This document shows, piece by piece, positions 63,457-64,000 of a DNA stretch of 64,000 nt. The notes below the pieces were generated by a model, which made no database searches, was not told where the DNA came from, and was given only the letters and a program-made list of their open reading frames with translations. How positions within the stretch are numbered: position 1 is the stretch's first letter; every line of letters begins with the position of its first letter. The stretch spans positions 62,001 to 126,000 of the forward strand of contig NZ_JAHWDF010000007.1 of the NCBI RefSeq assembly GCF_019311235.1, in the 5' to 3' direction. A program made the translations under genes and the position numbers. This DNA comes from Mesonia aestuariivivens. Its GTDB lineage: Bacteria; Bacteroidota; Bacteroidia; Flavobacteriales; Flavobacteriaceae.

Positions 63457-63978
63457 TTAAATGACTTTTTCTTCCTGAAGGATTTTCATAGTTTTTAAAA
63501 CTTTATTTACTGCTCTTGCCATTGAAGAAGCAGAAATGGTTGCACCACTAATTGCTGCCACATTTTCGCCATAATTCACTTCTGAAGAGGGCGACATTCC
63601 TATAAATTGTTTTAACCAACGTTGGGTACCTATTTGCTGACCGTAATTTTCACGATAGATAAGCACTTTTGATTTTTTTATGATTAAATCATTATCAAAC
63701 ATCACCACATAATCAAACTCTTTCTTTTTACTGGGAGCTTTTCCTAAATAGGCATAACCTACAGAAGTGCCTTCAGAAAAAATTTGAAAGAAACGCTTAT
63801 CACCTGTTTTTGCGGGTAACTTTTCATTAATGTCTGCAGGTGCTTCAATTTCTTTTACATCGAAATTTTCGACATCATAAGTACCTCGAATGGCTTTATG
63901 AAATTTCTCTTCTAATTCGCCATTTTCAAAGCTAAAACTAATGCATGCCAGAAAAATTAAAAAAACTTTATTCCACAT
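63457..63978 (-). CDS. Exported FMN-binding domain protein
   Basis: This 173-residue protein has a signal peptide (about 1-17) and a C-terminal FMN-binding domain of the RnfG/NqrC/NosR type. The motif ISGATIS fits the site where FMN is attached to Thr by a flavin transferase. It would carry electrons on the periplasmic side, probably from or to the four-helix protein encoded next to it. The substrate pathway is unknown. It starts near the right edge of the window, so any further upstream partner is not visible. Confidence 0.8.
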   Translation of the reverse strand: MWNKVFLIFLACISFSFENGELEEKFHKAIRGTYDVENFDVKEIEAPADINEKLPAKTGDKRFFQIFSEGTSVGYAYLGKAPSKKKEFDYVVMFDNDLIIKKSKVLIYRENYGQQIGTQRWLKQFIGMSPSSEVNYGENVAAISGATISASSMARAVNKVLKTMKILQEEKVI

Positions 63979-64000
63979 AGATTAACCTTTAATTACGTAA

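Overview
This window is AT-rich DNA from a member of the Bacteroidota, almost certainly a flavobacterium (Flavobacteriaceae). The signs are two SusC/SusD outer-membrane pairs, many lipoprotein signal peptides, TAnnTTTG-type -7 promoter elements, no obvious Shine-Dalgarno sites, and tightly packed operons with TAATG and ATGA junctions. TRAP transport of uronates would fit a marine or algal/plant-detritus lifestyle, but I cannot name the genus. No rRNA, tRNA, CRISPR array or insertion sequence was recognised.

Region 1 (1-7.7 kb): the 5' end of a peptidyl-dipeptidase gene runs off the left edge. Divergent from it is a red/far-red light signalling operon: a CheB-CheR-PAS-histidine kinase, a bacteriophytochrome kinase, a single-domain response regulator, and a heme oxygenase that would make the biliverdin chromophore.

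Region 2 (7.7-46.7 kb): a very complete pectin (homogalacturonan) locus. Nearly every gene is on the minus strand. One operon of about 16 kb starts at a GH28 gene and carries SusC1/SusD1, a DUF4861 lipoprotein, GH105, GH43, two CE12 esterases, an alpha/beta esterase, a CE8 methylesterase, a PL9 lyase, KdgF and a UxuB-like SDR. A second operon is SusC2/SusD2 plus a beta-helix surface lipoprotein, followed after a terminator by a PL1-CE8 fusion enzyme. A LacI-family regulator is divergent from SusC2. A catabolic operon holds KduI, KduD, UxaC, KdgK, Eda, a TRAP transporter (DctP/Q/M), UxaB and UxaA. Together these take pectin from the cell surface to pyruvate and glyceraldehyde-3-phosphate. Four near-identical palindromes (core TGTAATCGATTGCA) lie at the promoters of GH28, SusC2, lacI and kduI. 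In three of them the palindrome abuts the -7 element, which strongly suggests one LacI-type repressor controls the whole locus.

Region 3 (47-57.7 kb): two unrecognised or weakly recognised genes, then a plus-strand operon: YbjN-like protein, PspA/IM30, DUF4178 protein, an Arg/Ser-rich lipoprotein, DUF350 membrane protein, a membrane-fused spermidine synthase, AdoMet decarboxylase, a TVGYGD potassium channel with an RCK domain, and an UPF1-like helicase with a nuclease-like tail. This is the best candidate for an incompletely described system: membrane-stress proteins combined with polyamine synthesis, K+ flux and a helicase.

Region 4 (57.7-64 kb): a 543-bp stretch without a gene, a FucP-type sugar permease, a SatP-type acetate transporter, guaB (IMP dehydrogenase), a tandem universal stress protein, and a two-gene unit of a membrane protein and an exported FMN-binding protein.

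Several start codons were moved downstream of the longest open frame, because an internal ATG gives a clean signal peptide or the family's usual N-terminus. Each case is stated in its entry.
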